Below, piece after piece: positions 21,555 to 34,099 of a DNA stretch of 64,000 nt; position 1 is the first letter of the stretch, and each line of letters opens with the position of its first letter. Source of the DNA: Ornithodoros turicata (Eukaryota > Arthropoda > Arachnida > Ixodida > Argasidae). The position numbers and the translations under genes are program-made. The stretch covers positions 233,563,406-233,627,405 of the forward strand of contig NC_088201.1 of the NCBI RefSeq assembly GCF_037126465.1, read 5' to 3'. A model generated the notes under the pieces. That model was not told where the DNA came from and ran no database searches. It saw only the letters and a list, made by a program, of their open reading frames with translations.

Positions 21555-24540
21555 TTACGTCATCTTTAAAAATGCCTCGGTTCTGCATTAAAATCTGTAG
21601 GTTCCTTGCGTCGACGCGCGTCCCCATATGTTCGCGTGGAGCGCTGCCGTCATCACCGGGTGCGGTATTTCTATCGCATTCTGACCCCTAGTCTATTTAA
21701 TTTATCAACATGATTTCTCTGATTCTAATAAAACAGGTAATGAGGTAACATGGTGGAAAGTTTCACGTTTGTACATAGAAATATTTCGCTGCCTTCGCCG
21801 GCGCGTTTCTCCAAATTTTCGTCATCTTGGCCGACTTTAGAGTCCTATATATCCCAAACTATTTTACTTATCAAAATGCACTCTGGGATTCTTATGCTGC
21901 AAGTTTAGAAGTGTCATCTTGAAAAAAATGTGTCAGTTCTGCATTAAAATCTGTAGGTTCCTTGCGTCGGAGCGCTTCCCCAAATTTTCGCGTGGAGCGC
22001 TGCCGTCATCACCGGGTGCGGTATTTCTATCGCATTGTGACCCCTAATCTGTTTATTTTTTCAAAATGATTTCTCTGATTCTAATAAAACAGCTAATGAG
22101 GTAACATGGTGGAAAGTTTCACGTTTGTACATAGAAATATTTCGCTGCATGCGCCTGCGCGTTTGGCCAAATTTTCGTCATCTTGGCCAAATTTGGAGTC
22201 TTATATATCCAAAACTATTTCACTTATCAAAATGCACTCTGGGATTCTTATGCTGCAGGTTTAGAAGTGTCATCTTGAAAAAAATGTCTTTGTTCTGCAT
22301 TAAAATCTGTAGGTTCCCTGCGTCGGCGCGCTTCCTCAAATTTTCACGTGGAGCGCTGCCGTCATCACCGGGTGCGGTATTTCTATTGTGTTCTGACCCG
22401 TAAGCTATTTAATTTATCAAAATTATTTCTCTGATTCTAATAAAACAGGTAATGAGGTAACATGGTGGAAAGGTTCATATGTTTGTACATAGAAATATTT
22501 CGCTGCCTGCGCCGGCGCGTTTCTCCAAATTTTCGTCATCTTGACCGACTTTAGAGTCTTATATATCCCAAACTATTTTACTTATCAAAATGAACTCTGG
22601 GATTCTTATGCTGCAGGTTTAGAAGTGCCATCTTGAAGAAATTTCTCGGTTCTGCATTAACATCTGTAGGTTCCATGCGTCGGCGCGCTTCCCCAATTTT
22701 CGGGTGGAGCGCGGCCGTCATCACCGGGTGCGATGTTTCTATCGTGTTCTGACCCGTAAGCTATTTAATTTATCAAAATGATTTCTCTGATTCTAATAAA
22801 ACAGGTAATGAGGTAACATGGTGGAAAGTTTCACGTTTGTACATTGAAATATTTCGCTGCCTGCGCCGGCGCATTTCTCCAAATTTTCGTCATCTTGGCC
22901 GAATTTAGAGTCATATATATCCAAAACTACTTCACTTATCAAAATGCACTCTGGGGTTCTTATGCTGCAGGTTTAGAAGTGTCATCTTGAAAAAATGTCT
23001 CGGTTCTGCTTTAAAATCTGTAGGTTCCCTGCGTCGGCGCGCTTCCCCAAATTTCCGCGTGGAGCGCTGCCGTCATCACCGGGTGCGGTATTTCTATCGT
23101 GTTCTGACCAGTAAGCTATTTAATTCATCAAAATGATTTCTCTGATTCTAATAAAACAGGTAATGAGGTAACATGGCGGAAAGTTTCACGTTTATACATA
23201 GAAATATTTCGCTGCCTGCGGCGGCGCGTTTGGCCAAATTTTCGTCATCTTGACCGACTTTAGAGTCCTATATATCCCAAACTATTTCACTTAACAAAAT
23301 GCACTCTGGGGATTCTTATGCTGCAGGTTTAGAAGTGGCATCTTGAAAAAATGTCTCGGTTCTGCATTAAAATCTGTAGGTTCCATGCGTCGGCGCGCTT
23401 CCCCAAATTTTCGCGTGGAGCGCGGCCGTCATCACCGGGTGCGGTATTTCTATCGCATTCTGACCCCTAATCTATTTATTTTTTCGAAATGATTTCTCTG
23501 ATTCTAATAAAACAGGTAATGAGGTAACCTGGTGGAAAGTTTCACGTTTGTACATAGAAATATTTCGCTGCCTGCGCCGGCGCGTTTCTCCAAATTTTCG
23601 TCATCTTGGCCGACTTTAGAGTCTTATATATCCCAAACTATTTCACTTAGCAAAATGCACTCTGGGATTCTTATGCTGCAGGTTTAGAAGTGTCATCTTG
23701 AAAAAAAAATGTCTCGGTTCTGCATTAAAATCTGTAGGTTCCTTGCGTCGGCGCGCTTCCTCAAATTTTCGGGTGGAGCGCGGCCGTCATCACCGGGAGC
23801 GATATTTCTATCGTGTTCTGACCCCTAATCTATTTATTTTTTCAAAATGATTTCTCTGATTCTAATAAAACAGCTAATGAGGTAACATGGTGGAAAGTTT
23901 CACGTTTGTACATAGAAATATTTCGCTGCATGCGCCTGCGCGTTTGGCTAAATTTTCGTCATCTTGGCCAAATTTGGAGTCCTATATATCCCAAACTATT
24001 TCACTTAGCAAAATGCACTCTGGGGTTCGTATGCTGCAGGTTTAGAGGGGTCATCTTGAAAAAAATGTCTTGGTTCTGCATTAAAATCTGTAGGTTTCCT
24101 GCGTCGGGGCGCTTCCCCAAATTTTCGGGTGGAGCGCTGCCCTCATCACCGGGTGCGGTATTTCTATCGTGTTCTGACCCGTAAGTTATTTAATTTATCT
24201 AAATGATTTCTCTGCTTCTAATAAAACAGGTAATGAGGTAACATGGTGGAAAGTTTCACGTTTGTACATAGAAATATTTCGCTGCCTGCGCCGGCGCGTT
24301 TGTTCAAATTTTCGTTATGTTGGCCAAATTTGGAGTCCTATATCTGCACTATAAATGCACTCAGGGGATCCTTATGCTCCAGGTTTAGAAGTGTCATCTA
24401 GTCGTCTAAAGTCTTTTCATTTCTCGTCGTCTCGCTATTTCTTCTCTAAAGTCGTCTTGACAAAATGTCTCGGTTCTGCATTAAAATCTGTAGGTTCCTC
24501 GCGTCGGCGCGCTTACTCAAATTTTCGCGTGGAGCAGGGT
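21555..24540. repeat. Satellite-like tandem repeat of about 356 bp
   Basis: The motif GATTCTAATAAAACAG recurs eight times near 21720, 22076, 22434, 22791, 23145, 23501, 23856 and 24212, giving a 354-358-bp period with moderate divergence. Each unit also has TCACCGGGTGCGGTATTTCT, GGTAACATGGTGGAAAG and ATGCACTCTGGGATTC. The first and last units are partial. No coding sense; ORFs recurring once per unit are by-products. Confidence 0.9.
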
Positions 24541-24541
24541 A

Positions 24542-26190
24542 CACACTAAAAAAAAAATATCACACCTCTTTAGGTGTTAAAAGGGTGCATTGCACAATTT
24601 ACACCCCACACTTAACTGTCTAACACCCATTTGAGTGTAAAAGTGGGTGTATCCTCCTGTTTACACCCTCCTGCCTGCTTTTTACACCCCTCCGTGAGAA
24701 GGTCATCAGGCCCATAGGGTGTAAAAGGCGGGTGAGCTGCACACAGCATTTCTGTAATTTTCGCAGCGATGGGACTTATGCACCTTAGGTTCTGTTCGTT
24801 CTGTGCTGTGAGGATGATCCATGCAGTCCAGTGTTTTTAAGTGTGGCACTGAACATCATGCACATTACTTAGAACTGCACAGAATTAAATGATATAGTTC
24901 AATAGTACAATAGTTTATTGAAAACATCAAAAACGTACATATAAGCAAATAAAGGACCGAGAGGGCAGGTCCTGTAAATCGGTCCTTATAAATAATAAGT
25001 GATGCATAAAATGAACGTGTGGGGAAATATTATTACACGTAAAAATTACATTCATCGTTACATAAGACAGCACTACATGCTACAACATATTATTATACAT
25101 ATTACAATGCTGCTATAAGAAGAAAAAAGGAAATAAAATAGAAAAAAAAGAAAAAGAATGCAAATGATGTCAGCCGACTTCTTACCCAGGCCAACTACCG
25201 AGACCCTATATATACAGTTTGGCGCAGGAAAAGTGGATCAGAGCACCCTAAGAGAGCGATACACAGAAACCTGAGGCTATATATTTATGGTACCAGAGTT
25301 AAACAGGTGTTACTGTTGACGTGCACCTGTATGCAACTCAAGTACCACAAGTATAGCCTCAGGTTTTCGTTGACTGCTCGTTGGGATCTGCCACTTTCCT
25401 TGGGACACCCTATCTAGTACGTTCCCAGTGGTCATTAGTGGGACGAACCAGGTACACCGCAGGGGGCATGGAGGTAAGAAACTAAGGAGAGGGCTAAAAG
25501 ATCGGAAGGCCGTGGGACCCCTCTAGCGGTCGCTCTTGGCAATACCACGCCCATCTAGTTGCCCGGTCACGTGATCCCCACATGTTTCGGCGTAATGGCG
25601 GTCTGCGCGGAGGCTTTGAAGTTTAGCAAACTTCATCTTCAGCAAACGCCTTACCTTCAAGGAGTCCATTCGCACAATACTTTGAAGGTTACGGGTTGTT
25701 TCAACATTTGCCGCGTGATAAATCGCAGCAAAATAGCAAAACAGAAGAGAAGCCAGGCAATGTCACGATGACGTACGTATATCTTCTAGCGATTTAGTGA
25801 TCCATTGCTTCCACACTGAGATGATCTATCTTGTGTTTCAACGGGTGTGATAACTTCGAACTCCAAAGATGTTATGAAAGCGGAAACAAGTTATTCGGCC
25901 GCAGCTCGTCTCTGTATTCAGGTAAGATACGCCGCGGACATGGAGGACGCCATGTTTTATGACGTCTTGCCGTGACGTTTATGGGTCACGTGTGTGGGCA
26001 ACTAACCACAATGCCATGCGCGGGTCACAGCACGCTCGCTTGCATTGGGAGAGGCGCTTAGGGCATCTCGTTAGTTTCTTACCTCCATGGCAGGGGGTGT
26101 AACTGCTTACACCCTACAGACTTTACATCCAGGGTGTGAGTTATCAAACACCATTTTTACACTGGAAAGGGTGTAAAAAAGTTTAGTGTG
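24542..26190. mobile_element. TA-flanked MITE split by a hAT MITE
   Basis: Ends CACACTAAA...TTTAGTGTG with TA on both sides, and ACACCC/GGGTGT motifs near both ends. It abuts the satellite directly, so it inserted into the last satellite unit or its edge. Without the nested element it is about 1.0 kb. Confidence 0.7.
25467..26089 (-). mobile_element. hAT-type MITE, copy 2, nested and inverted
   Basis: The same family as 20746-21367 in the opposite orientation. The octamer GCAGGGGG is duplicated exactly at 25459-25466 and 26090-26097. Its near identity to copy 1 suggests recent activity. Confidence 0.9.
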
Positions 26191-26557
26191 TAGGTCAATA
26201 ACCCTTCTTTTGCGTTTTTCGTGGGTGTCGATGTGACCTTTTTGTCATCGTTGAAGGGGAATTCCCGGATTCTGCTGGCACGGTCCTCGCTCAAGCTTTC
26301 AAGCTTAGACGATGAAGCAATGTTCCCAAACCCCCAGTAACGCATAACGCCGTAACGCGTTACTTATTAAAATGTAATAATGTTATGTTACTCATTACTT
26401 TCTCCCAAATGTAATGCGTTACCATATTTCACTCCACGAACGTAACGCGTTACCGTCTACGCTCTGCTTTGTAACGTGTTAGTCCCCACCTGTGCTGTGC
26501 GTATTGTACGTGCCATTGTATACAACGTCACGTGTTTCGTGGAACGCACTGTCCCTA

Positions 26558-27488
26558 CACTCTAAATAATTTTACACCTTAAATAGTGTAAAAGAACATG
26601 TGCATGGCGTACACCTTTTAAGGTGTAACGGAACACCCTCAAGAAATCAAGGGTGTAATTGTGTGGAAGGGTGTAATGTAACCTGCAAACCATAGAAGAG
26701 GTAGCTGGAAATTATTACAGCTTCACTGCGAAAGTATAGTGTTTCTAGTTTTTACAGAAGCCACATGCTTGGTACTTTGGAGTGTCATTGTGGCTATCTT
26801 GGCATCACTCTTCGATCACAGCCATGCAAAATATTCTTTAAAAGGCCAATAATATACTTTTCTCACACTGAACTTGTAATACTTTCCAGGTATACGACTC
26901 AGCTGTACCCCATGTGACGCAAAAATACGACATTGCAGACACATGTTGCACAGCACACACATGTTATAGGTGATTGATGGGGGTATATGCGGGCATCATA
27001 CATATAAGGCACAATCACGGGAACTGAATGGTTATGCTTTTATTAGGTTGACATTAGGCCATGCAGCACACATATCCTACATTACGTAGGCGAAAAGCTA
27101 TACAAACGTATCACTTAATACAGCTTTATCACATAGTCCTCTAACCTTGAGGGGTTCTATGACACTGTACCAAATGTTGAGTAACTGGGCATTTGGTCTT
27201 TATATCACAACTTGTATCACAAGCTTAAGTTTTGAGCACCAAAAGCACTTCAACACCGCACAGAAACAGAAATACATTTAGCCTGTGTAATGGAGCCTGT
27301 CCCACCTCCAAATACACCCTTTGTTGCACCCTGATCACACCCTCCTGACAGTGTCTCATAAAAGGGTGTAATCCACCATAGTTACACCCTCGAAAATTTT
27401 CAAGCCAAGCTTATAGGGTGTAAAATAGGTGTAATACGTGTGAATACACCAATTTTACACCTTTAAAGGTGTGAAAATATTTAGAGTG
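26558..27488. mobile_element. MITE, CACTCTAAA / ACACCTT family, 931 bp
   Basis: Ends CACTCTAAATAATTTTACACC and its inverse AAATATTTAGAGTG, flanked by TA. It carries the same subterminal ACACCTTTAAAGGTGT palindrome as 7745-8142. The interior is non-coding. Confidence 0.75.
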
Positions 27489-27944
27489 TACGTAGTAGAG
27501 GTACAGTAGAATGTACGTAGAACGCACTGCATATAACATCACGTGTCTCGTGGAACGTACTCGCACTGTACAATGGAACGTACAGTAACAACTAGTGCTG
27601 GGAAGTTAGTTAGGAAGGTAGTTAAACTATTGTATAGTAGCTGAAAAGTAGCTAGAAACTAGCTCTGGGAATGTAATTATAGCTAATAGTTTACCCACAT
27701 TTTTCTGTAGCTAACTATAGTAGTTAGGACACTGCGGGATACAACTACTTCATATTTTCCCCTTTCCCTTCAGCGGCGTGACGCAGCATAGTGTCCAGGG
27801 AACAGGCATGTTCCAGACCTTCCAGGCAGTTTTGGCTCTCCCTCACTGAAGTTATCTTCCCGTTTTTCTAGAGGTTCTTATGCAATGCGAACAACCCCAA
27901 CTTTTTTGGGATCATCAAAGCAGGCCATGATCGTGCACGTCTAA

Positions 27945-28478
27945 TACCCCTGTCACACGGGCATTTTCGATCCTGCTCGACCGAACCTGCTTGAACCCAA
28001 TGCAGATCGGATGGTGCTACACGGCCACTTCCAAGCAGGATCGAACTTTGATCCTGCTTGACTCAAGATAGTTCCCATAACAGGATTGAGAATTTCAAGA
28101 CGGCTCGACGGACGCTATTTGCATCCTCGACCCCGGTGAACTGTCATAACTTAAGACGGACATGCGCGCGAAGCTACAAATGATGCTTACATCGGTATAC
28201 GATAAATTACCACTAATATTGCTGTTATATAGGAAACGCGAAATTAATGAGTTCCGTTTATTCATTTGCCTATATTCTCGACACCGCGCCACAACAGCCG
28301 GAACAGCTAATCGGATACGTACTCAGACGGCGACGGTTGCGCCGCCTCTCGCGCCACAGGTCAACCATTCAATGCGGATTGAAATTGGCCGTGTAGCAGT
28401 GTAAAAACTCGAGCGTGCTCGGGAAGCTCGATGCAGATCGGATTCGAGAAGGATCGAAATGCCCGTGTGACGGGGGTA
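27945..28478. mobile_element. PIF/Harbinger-like MITE, inverted relative of 12194-12641
   Basis: Ends TACCCCTGTCACACGGGCA and inverse, with TAA on both sides (27942-27944, 28479-28481). The interior matches 12194-12641 in reverse orientation over most of its length and has an extra block near 28270-28360. Confidence 0.8.
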
Positions 28479-28797
28479 TAACAAGCACGAAATATGTAAC
28501 AAAGTCGGCTATAAATTAATGTCGTACAACGGAACTTATTTGAAACTGAAACTGAAATGAACTGTCCTGAGAACAACGACACTGTTTGAACAACGACGCA
28601 AAAGCGACAACACCAATACATGTTCGGATTGTCGCCGCGTGCAGGAATAGAATCGAAAAATGTTATCGGCCGTCACCGAATTTACGAAAGATCCGTGTGC
28701 TTCCAAGGGGCCGCCGAGTCAGAGAAACCACATTTATAGACACAGGGGAGGGTGATGAAACATGTTGATCTTTCGACGGCACACTACTACAATCGAC

Positions 28798-29448
28798 CAG
28801 TGATGGCCACTAACTACTTCTACACTAGTTCAACTATAACTACTAACTACTTTGTGATTGAGTAGTTTAACTAGTAGTTCAACTACTTTTCAGGGGAGTA
28901 GTTAAAACTAATTTTTTTAACTACTGCAATGTAGTTTAACTACATCTATAACTACTTAACGTTGTCCACGAACACCAATCCCTCGTAGTGTCCTTGGAGA
29001 GCTAAATATGAATCACAAGCAATAATAAACTTTGGCTCAAGCCGTTGCTACGATCATCAAATACAAAGCTTGCGGCGGGATTCTTTCTGTGCCTACGCGA
29101 TAAACTAAGTTGCAGAATTATTTCGCAGCAAATGAGGCTTCACTATACAAGCATTAAAAGTGAAGATTTAGTACACATGCACGACACAATTGCTCTGCAC
29201 CTCCGTTCTCATCAAACAAGTAGCTCAAGGTAAAAGTCGGAAGCACAATCGTGCCATAAAGCTTGCGGCAAAATCGGAAGTAGTTGGCGCCTTCAGTAAC
29301 CTAACTACTGTAGTTAACTACTTCAAATAGTAGTTTAACTAGTAGTTGCCACTACATTTCTGCAAGTAGTTGATAACTACTTTTTAGCTACAATCAGGTA
29401 GTTTAACTAGTAGTTTAACTACATGTAGTTAACTACTGGCCATCACTG
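28798..29448. mobile_element. hAT-type MITE, CAGTGATGGCCA ends, copy A
   Basis: A 651-bp element with ends CAGTGATGGCCA and TGGCCATCACTG and an exact 8-bp duplication CAATCGAC (28790-28797, 29449-29456). Subterminal regions are arrays of AGTAGTTAACTAC motifs, which may be transposase-binding sites. Confidence 0.9.
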
Positions 29449-29456
29449 CAATCGAC

Positions 29457-29948
29457 CAAGCTTAACATCCGTGAATCTTACGAAAAGTGTCCTTCTTTCG
29501 GGTAAGAACGCAGTTCGAGTCACTGCATTTCCGACAACGTCGCGTTAAGAGAAATCCTTACTATAGCGTTACACAGTTGATTTTTGTTTTGTAAAAGCAG
29601 CTCGGGTCAGGACTAGTGAAAACACGAACATAAACTTACCAGACGTCACTGCTGAAGAATTAATATCGAACAGCGTTCGTGGCTTTTCTAAGGGCGTCTG
29701 TCTTGACTTCCATCCGTCACGCGCACGACACGCGCTTCGTCCTGATTGGCTGCTCGACTTCAGATCGGAAATGACGTCATTGCGAGATTGTAATGAGGGT
29801 CACGACGGGAGGGAGAGAATGGGATGTGAAGGGGATTGTTTCTCGCGGTTCGGAAATCACTCCGAGGCGACGTGGAGAGGAGGAACCCCTGCGATGACTG
29901 AATTGATTGCTGAAAAGAGAGAGGGAAAGAGAGAGAGAGAGAGAGGTA
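29457..29948. other. Unassigned interval with (GA)n tract
   Basis: No gene recognised. A short GA microsatellite occupies 29929-29945. Confidence 0.5.
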
Positions 29949-29956
29949 GGTAATAG

Positions 29957-31047
29957 CAGTGATGGCCAGTAGTTAACTACATGTAGTTAAATTACTAGTT
30001 AAACTACCAGATTGTAGTTAAAAACTAGTTATCAACTACTTGCAGAAATGTAGTGGCAACTACTAGTTAAACTACTATTTTAAGTTACGAAGGCAGAAAA
30101 AATAGGCGATGTCAAGTTGCCGGTGGTGAGAAAATCAAAGAGTGATATTAAACGGTAGGAACAACTTATTTATTTACACATGGTAAACAAGACTTTCGTG
30201 CACGAGTCTGCACTTCTTCAGGTTACAAAAATATAAACATGGTTCTCGTTTCCTGTGTATAAGCCCTTGGGCTCTCGTTATGTTTCGCTTCTGATACCCT
30301 TGCTTTTGTATTTATGTTCTTTTGATTTTTATCTGTGTTTGCATCCTTTCCATCAACCTGTTACCTTCTCATGCCAGAACTCCCCCTTCAACTGTATATA
30401 TGTGCCTGTACCATGTTTATATTTTTGTAACCTGAAGAAGTGCAGACTCGTGCACGAAAGTCTTGTTTACCATGTGTAAATAAATAAGTTGTTCCTACCG
30501 TTTAATATCACTCCTTAGTATTTTAAGTAGTTAACTACAGTAGTTAGGTTACTGAAGGTGCCTACTTGCGATTTTGCCGCGAGCTTCAGGGTAAGATTGT
30601 GCTTCCGACTTTTACCTTTTAGCTACTTGTTTGATGAGAACGGAGGTGCGGAGCGATTGTGTCATGCATGTGTACTAAATCTTCACTTATAGTGCTTGTC
30701 CAGTGAGGCCTCATTTGTTGTGAAATAATTCTGCAACTTAGTTTATCGCGTAAGCACAGAAAGAATCCCGCCGCAAGCTTTGTATTTGACGATCGTAGCA
30801 ATGGCTTGAGCCAAAGTTTATCATTGCTTGTGATTCATATTTAGGTGTCCAAGAACACTACAAGGGATTGTTGTTGATGGACAACATTAAGTAGTTGTGG
30901 ATGTAGTTAAACTATATTGCAGTAATTAGAGAAGTAGTTTTAACTACTTCCCTGAAAAGTAGTTGAACTACTAGTTAAACTACTCCATTGTGAAGTAGTT
31001 AGTAGTTATAGTTAAACTACTGTAGAAGTAGTTAGTGGCCGTCACTG
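29957..31047. mobile_element. hAT-type MITE, CAGTGATGGCCA family, copy B with nested insertion
   Basis: Flanked by exact octamers GGTAATAG (29949-29956, 31048-31055). It is the same family as 28798-29448 in inverted orientation, with one end now GGCCGTCACTG. It is interrupted at 30086-30518. Confidence 0.85.
30086..30518. mobile_element. Nested retroelement end with 5' inversion
   Basis: Flanked by the 10-bp repeat TATTTTAAGT (30076-30085, 30519-30528). About 100 bp at each end are inverted copies (ACGAAAGTCTTGTTTACCAT and its inverse). This is the pattern left by twin-primed insertion of a truncated LINE or SINE. Confidence 0.6.
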
Positions 31048-31055
31048 GGTAATAG

Positions 31056-31426
31056 GCAACACACTCGTTTGTACATCTGAATGTACGGTTACCCGCTATC
31101 GCTAGAAGAGGGTTGCTTCAAGGAAAACGTATAACAAGTCGTTGTGGTCAGTGCGGAGAATATGTTTACGATAACGCTAACCGTCGTATAAAAAAAAAAA
31201 GAGGAATACTGCTTAAGTGAAATACACTACATATACGCACCAAGTCACGAAGTGAAGAGAACGTCCCTTCCAACCCATAACATACACGCCAACACACACA
31301 CATTTTTGTAGAAAGTTGTCATTCGAATGGTCTCGCATGGTTCCCCCCTTTGAAGTCGTTCAAATAATTTGCACAGTGGTTGCACTAAAACACCAACAAC
31401 AAGCCAAACAGCGGCCATGGAGGTTC
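31056..31426. other. Unassigned interval
   Basis: Nothing recognised beyond an A-run at 31190-31200. Confidence 0.4.
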
Positions 31427-31430
31427 TTAA

Positions 31431-32046
31431 AGGGACTATGAAACGATTTTTTTCTTCGTTTCGTTCGAAAGAAGACATTTTTCTGAGTCTAGAACCGAAA
31501 TTTTACTTTCGTCGCGCGAGCGGACTTCTCGGGAGCGAATTTAAACGGAGCGGCGAAGGGAGGACAGCTGGCGCCGCGCCGTGGGGAGCTGCCGAGCGGA
31601 GACACAACGGGTAACTTGACGCGACCACGGCCGGCTCAGCAACACGTCATCGTGACGTGCTGCCGAGCCGAGGAATCCCGCCAGGAGCATGCGCCGTAGG
31701 ATCCCGCGTATGCGTTCATCGGGAGTGGAAATCTCCATGACAGCAGCTTTCGCGCGATCGGCAGATTTCGGCAGTGGCGGCAGCCACAGCGCAAGCTCGC
31801 GGCATTACTTGCCATTGTGCAACACCGGTGACGTAACGGGACACCGAAGTGCGGTCCGTACAGTTACACCATCGGCAGGGAAATATGCGCGAGAGAGGAG
31901 GAACGCGGAAGAGACATTTCCAGCGCGCGCTCCTCGCAGAGTGGAGCGATTTCGTCCGGAAAAATTTGTGGCATATTAGTTTCTCTGCGGGAAGAACAGT
32001 TTCCATCGAAAAAAAGTATGGGGGTTCGGGAAATTTCATAGTCCCT
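31431..32046. mobile_element. TTAA-flanked MITE, copy 2 (inverted)
   Basis: 616 bp, identical in length to 15488-16103 and nearly identical in inverted orientation, with TTAA at 31427-31430 and 32047-32050. Confidence 0.8.
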
Positions 32047-32452
32047 TTAAAGCGACTATCTCATCCGCAAACGCGTCTATGAGAACGAGACAGTAATGAG
32101 AGGACAGAGCGTGTCATGGTTGTGGTCACACCTGGGCGAAGAAGCAGGTCCGAGGGAAAAAAAACTTGCAGAGTGTGGACAGAAGCGCACGGGACGGGAT
32201 TCAGCGACGAAAAAGACTTCGCGCTGACAGTCTGCATCGGCTTCGAGTTCTAACCGCCCGGCTCTTACTTCTGACTCCTATCTGGTCTTGGGTTCTTGGT
32301 TCTGGCTGCTGTTCTGCCCATCAGGTTGCCGCCTCTGGCTGGGCGTATTGCTTGGATGCTGGCGTTGCGTTGCCTGCGCCGAGGGTTTCTTTACCTGGGT
32401 GTGCGTGCGAGATGCTTCCAGTAAAAAGGACAGGGTCTCGAACTATGCTCAC

Positions 32453-32575
32453 ACTCTAAATCTTTTCACACCTTTAAAGGTGTAACAGCGTGCATGGCGC
32501 ACGCCTTTTTAGGTGTAATTTTGGTAACATCATAATGGAGCACAGTTTCGCACAAATTTTCTTTACTCGAGTGTT
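32453..32575. mobile_element. MITE end fragment (7745-8142 family)
   Basis: About 120 bp, the inverted counterpart of 8025-8144, starting CACTCTAAATCTTTTCACACC. The other end is missing. Confidence 0.6.
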
Positions 32576-32739
32576 CGTTAACGTCGTGAACTTCGTTATT
32601 AACTTAGTTACATTTTGCACACGGTAACTTAACTTGTAACGAAGATGGGTAGAAATCCAGCGAACCGGTAGAGATGTAGGAAGGGAGTTGCCTCAGGACA
32701 GAAGCCGCCGATATTTCGAACGGAGACTGTCATGTACTC

Positions 32740-33365
32740 AAGTTTAATTATGTAAATATTTGCGAACTGAACTCGGAAATTTGCCAAGTAAAGGTCACTT
32801 TTTTACCCCACCAATATGAACAGCGTGCCGAATTCACTCAAATTCATGATAATTGACAGTGATGTTCACGAGCTATCCCATCGGAAAAAATAGCAGAATA
32901 TCATGCTTTTCGGGGCACCGGACCATAACGCGCGATGACTTTTTGAGCGCAATCGCTCTCAGTGCGACGAAAGGAGGTTCCGAAGCCAGCCCACAGAGTG
33001 ATAGTAGAAAAAGTAACAGTTCCTAAAATTGGGAGAGGGAAAGCATTATCCCAGCGAAAGTCGGACGTGATAAGCCCTGCCTGTTTTATCTCTTTCTACG
33101 ATGTCGGGCAGGGCTGGGTTTCCAACCTCTTTTCGTCGGACTGACAAAGATTGCGCTGAAAAATTCATCGTGCGCTATTCTGTGCGACCTCCGTAGAGCA
33201 TGATGTTCGGCTATTTTTTCCGATGGGATAGCTCCTGAATATCCCTGTCAATTATCATTAATTTGACTAAATTAGACACGCTCTTCAAATTGGTGGGGTA
33301 AAAAAGTGACCTTTACTAGGGAAATTTTCGACTTAAGGTCGCAAAAATTTACATAATTCAACTTT
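32740..33365. mobile_element. Palindromic element of about 625 bp
   Basis: The arms share, inverted, ATGTAAATATTT, AAAGGTCACTTTTTTACCCC, GGATAGCTC and CGATTGCGCTCAAAA-type blocks. Exact termini and duplication are not clear. No coding sequence. Confidence 0.6.
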
Positions 33366-33925
33366 CGTTACACGACATTCACACGAGGAGGTGGCGAAAA
33401 CCCAGTAAGAACAAATGCCATTGACCGCATGACCCTAGGTGGCGTAGTTTTTTTATTATAATTCAATGACACGTTTTCTGGGACATCCTGTATACCTGTG
33501 CGTCCTCCGTGTTTCCTGCCTTAGGACGCATTTGATGCGACGTAATTTCCTGGCAGGTTGATCTTGACGTGGTCTCAGATTTTGCTTGAAAAATTAATAT
33601 TGGCCAATATTAGTTCTTGGCCAATATCCGTAGCTGACGAAGGCCGTTTGTTTCACGTCTCTATTTCGACTCGTTGCCTAAAATAAAATAAAATAAATAA
33701 ATACATAAATAAGCGAGACGTCAGGCAGGATTTGCATTGTTATTCTTGTTATCCACATTGAGTGAAGTGAACTGAGGTGTACAAAACTGATCTACGATTT
33801 CCCAGCAATCTGTGAAGAAGAAAAAATGGCAAACGAGGCCAGTCGTTGACTTTATTGTTGTACTCAAGTCCGTACCGCGCAGCATCCGTGAAAAAAATCT
33901 CTCATGAGCAATGTGCCATTTTGTT

Positions 33926-34099
33926 CCATGACGAAAACCCGAGACTGGGAAAAAGACGAAAAACAGACGACACAACGTCTTTTTCCGTCTTCGTCTTCGT
34001 TTCCTCTCGTCTCCGTCCGTCTCGTCCGTCTCCTCCGTCCGTCTCGTCTCCGTTTCCGTCCGTTTTCGTCTTTTTCCCAGTCTCGGGTTTTCGTCATGG
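33926..34099. repeat. Short fold-back element with CGTCTC minisatellite core
   Basis: CCATGACGAAAACCCGAGAC at the left is inverted at the right; the middle consists of CGTCTC/CCGTCCGT repeats. ORFs on both strands are low-complexity by-products. Confidence 0.7.

Noticed and set aside
22125..22403. 92-codon ORFs at 22125 and 23906 with similar proteins
   Set aside because: They repeat with the 356-bp satellite unit and reflect its period, not coding selection.
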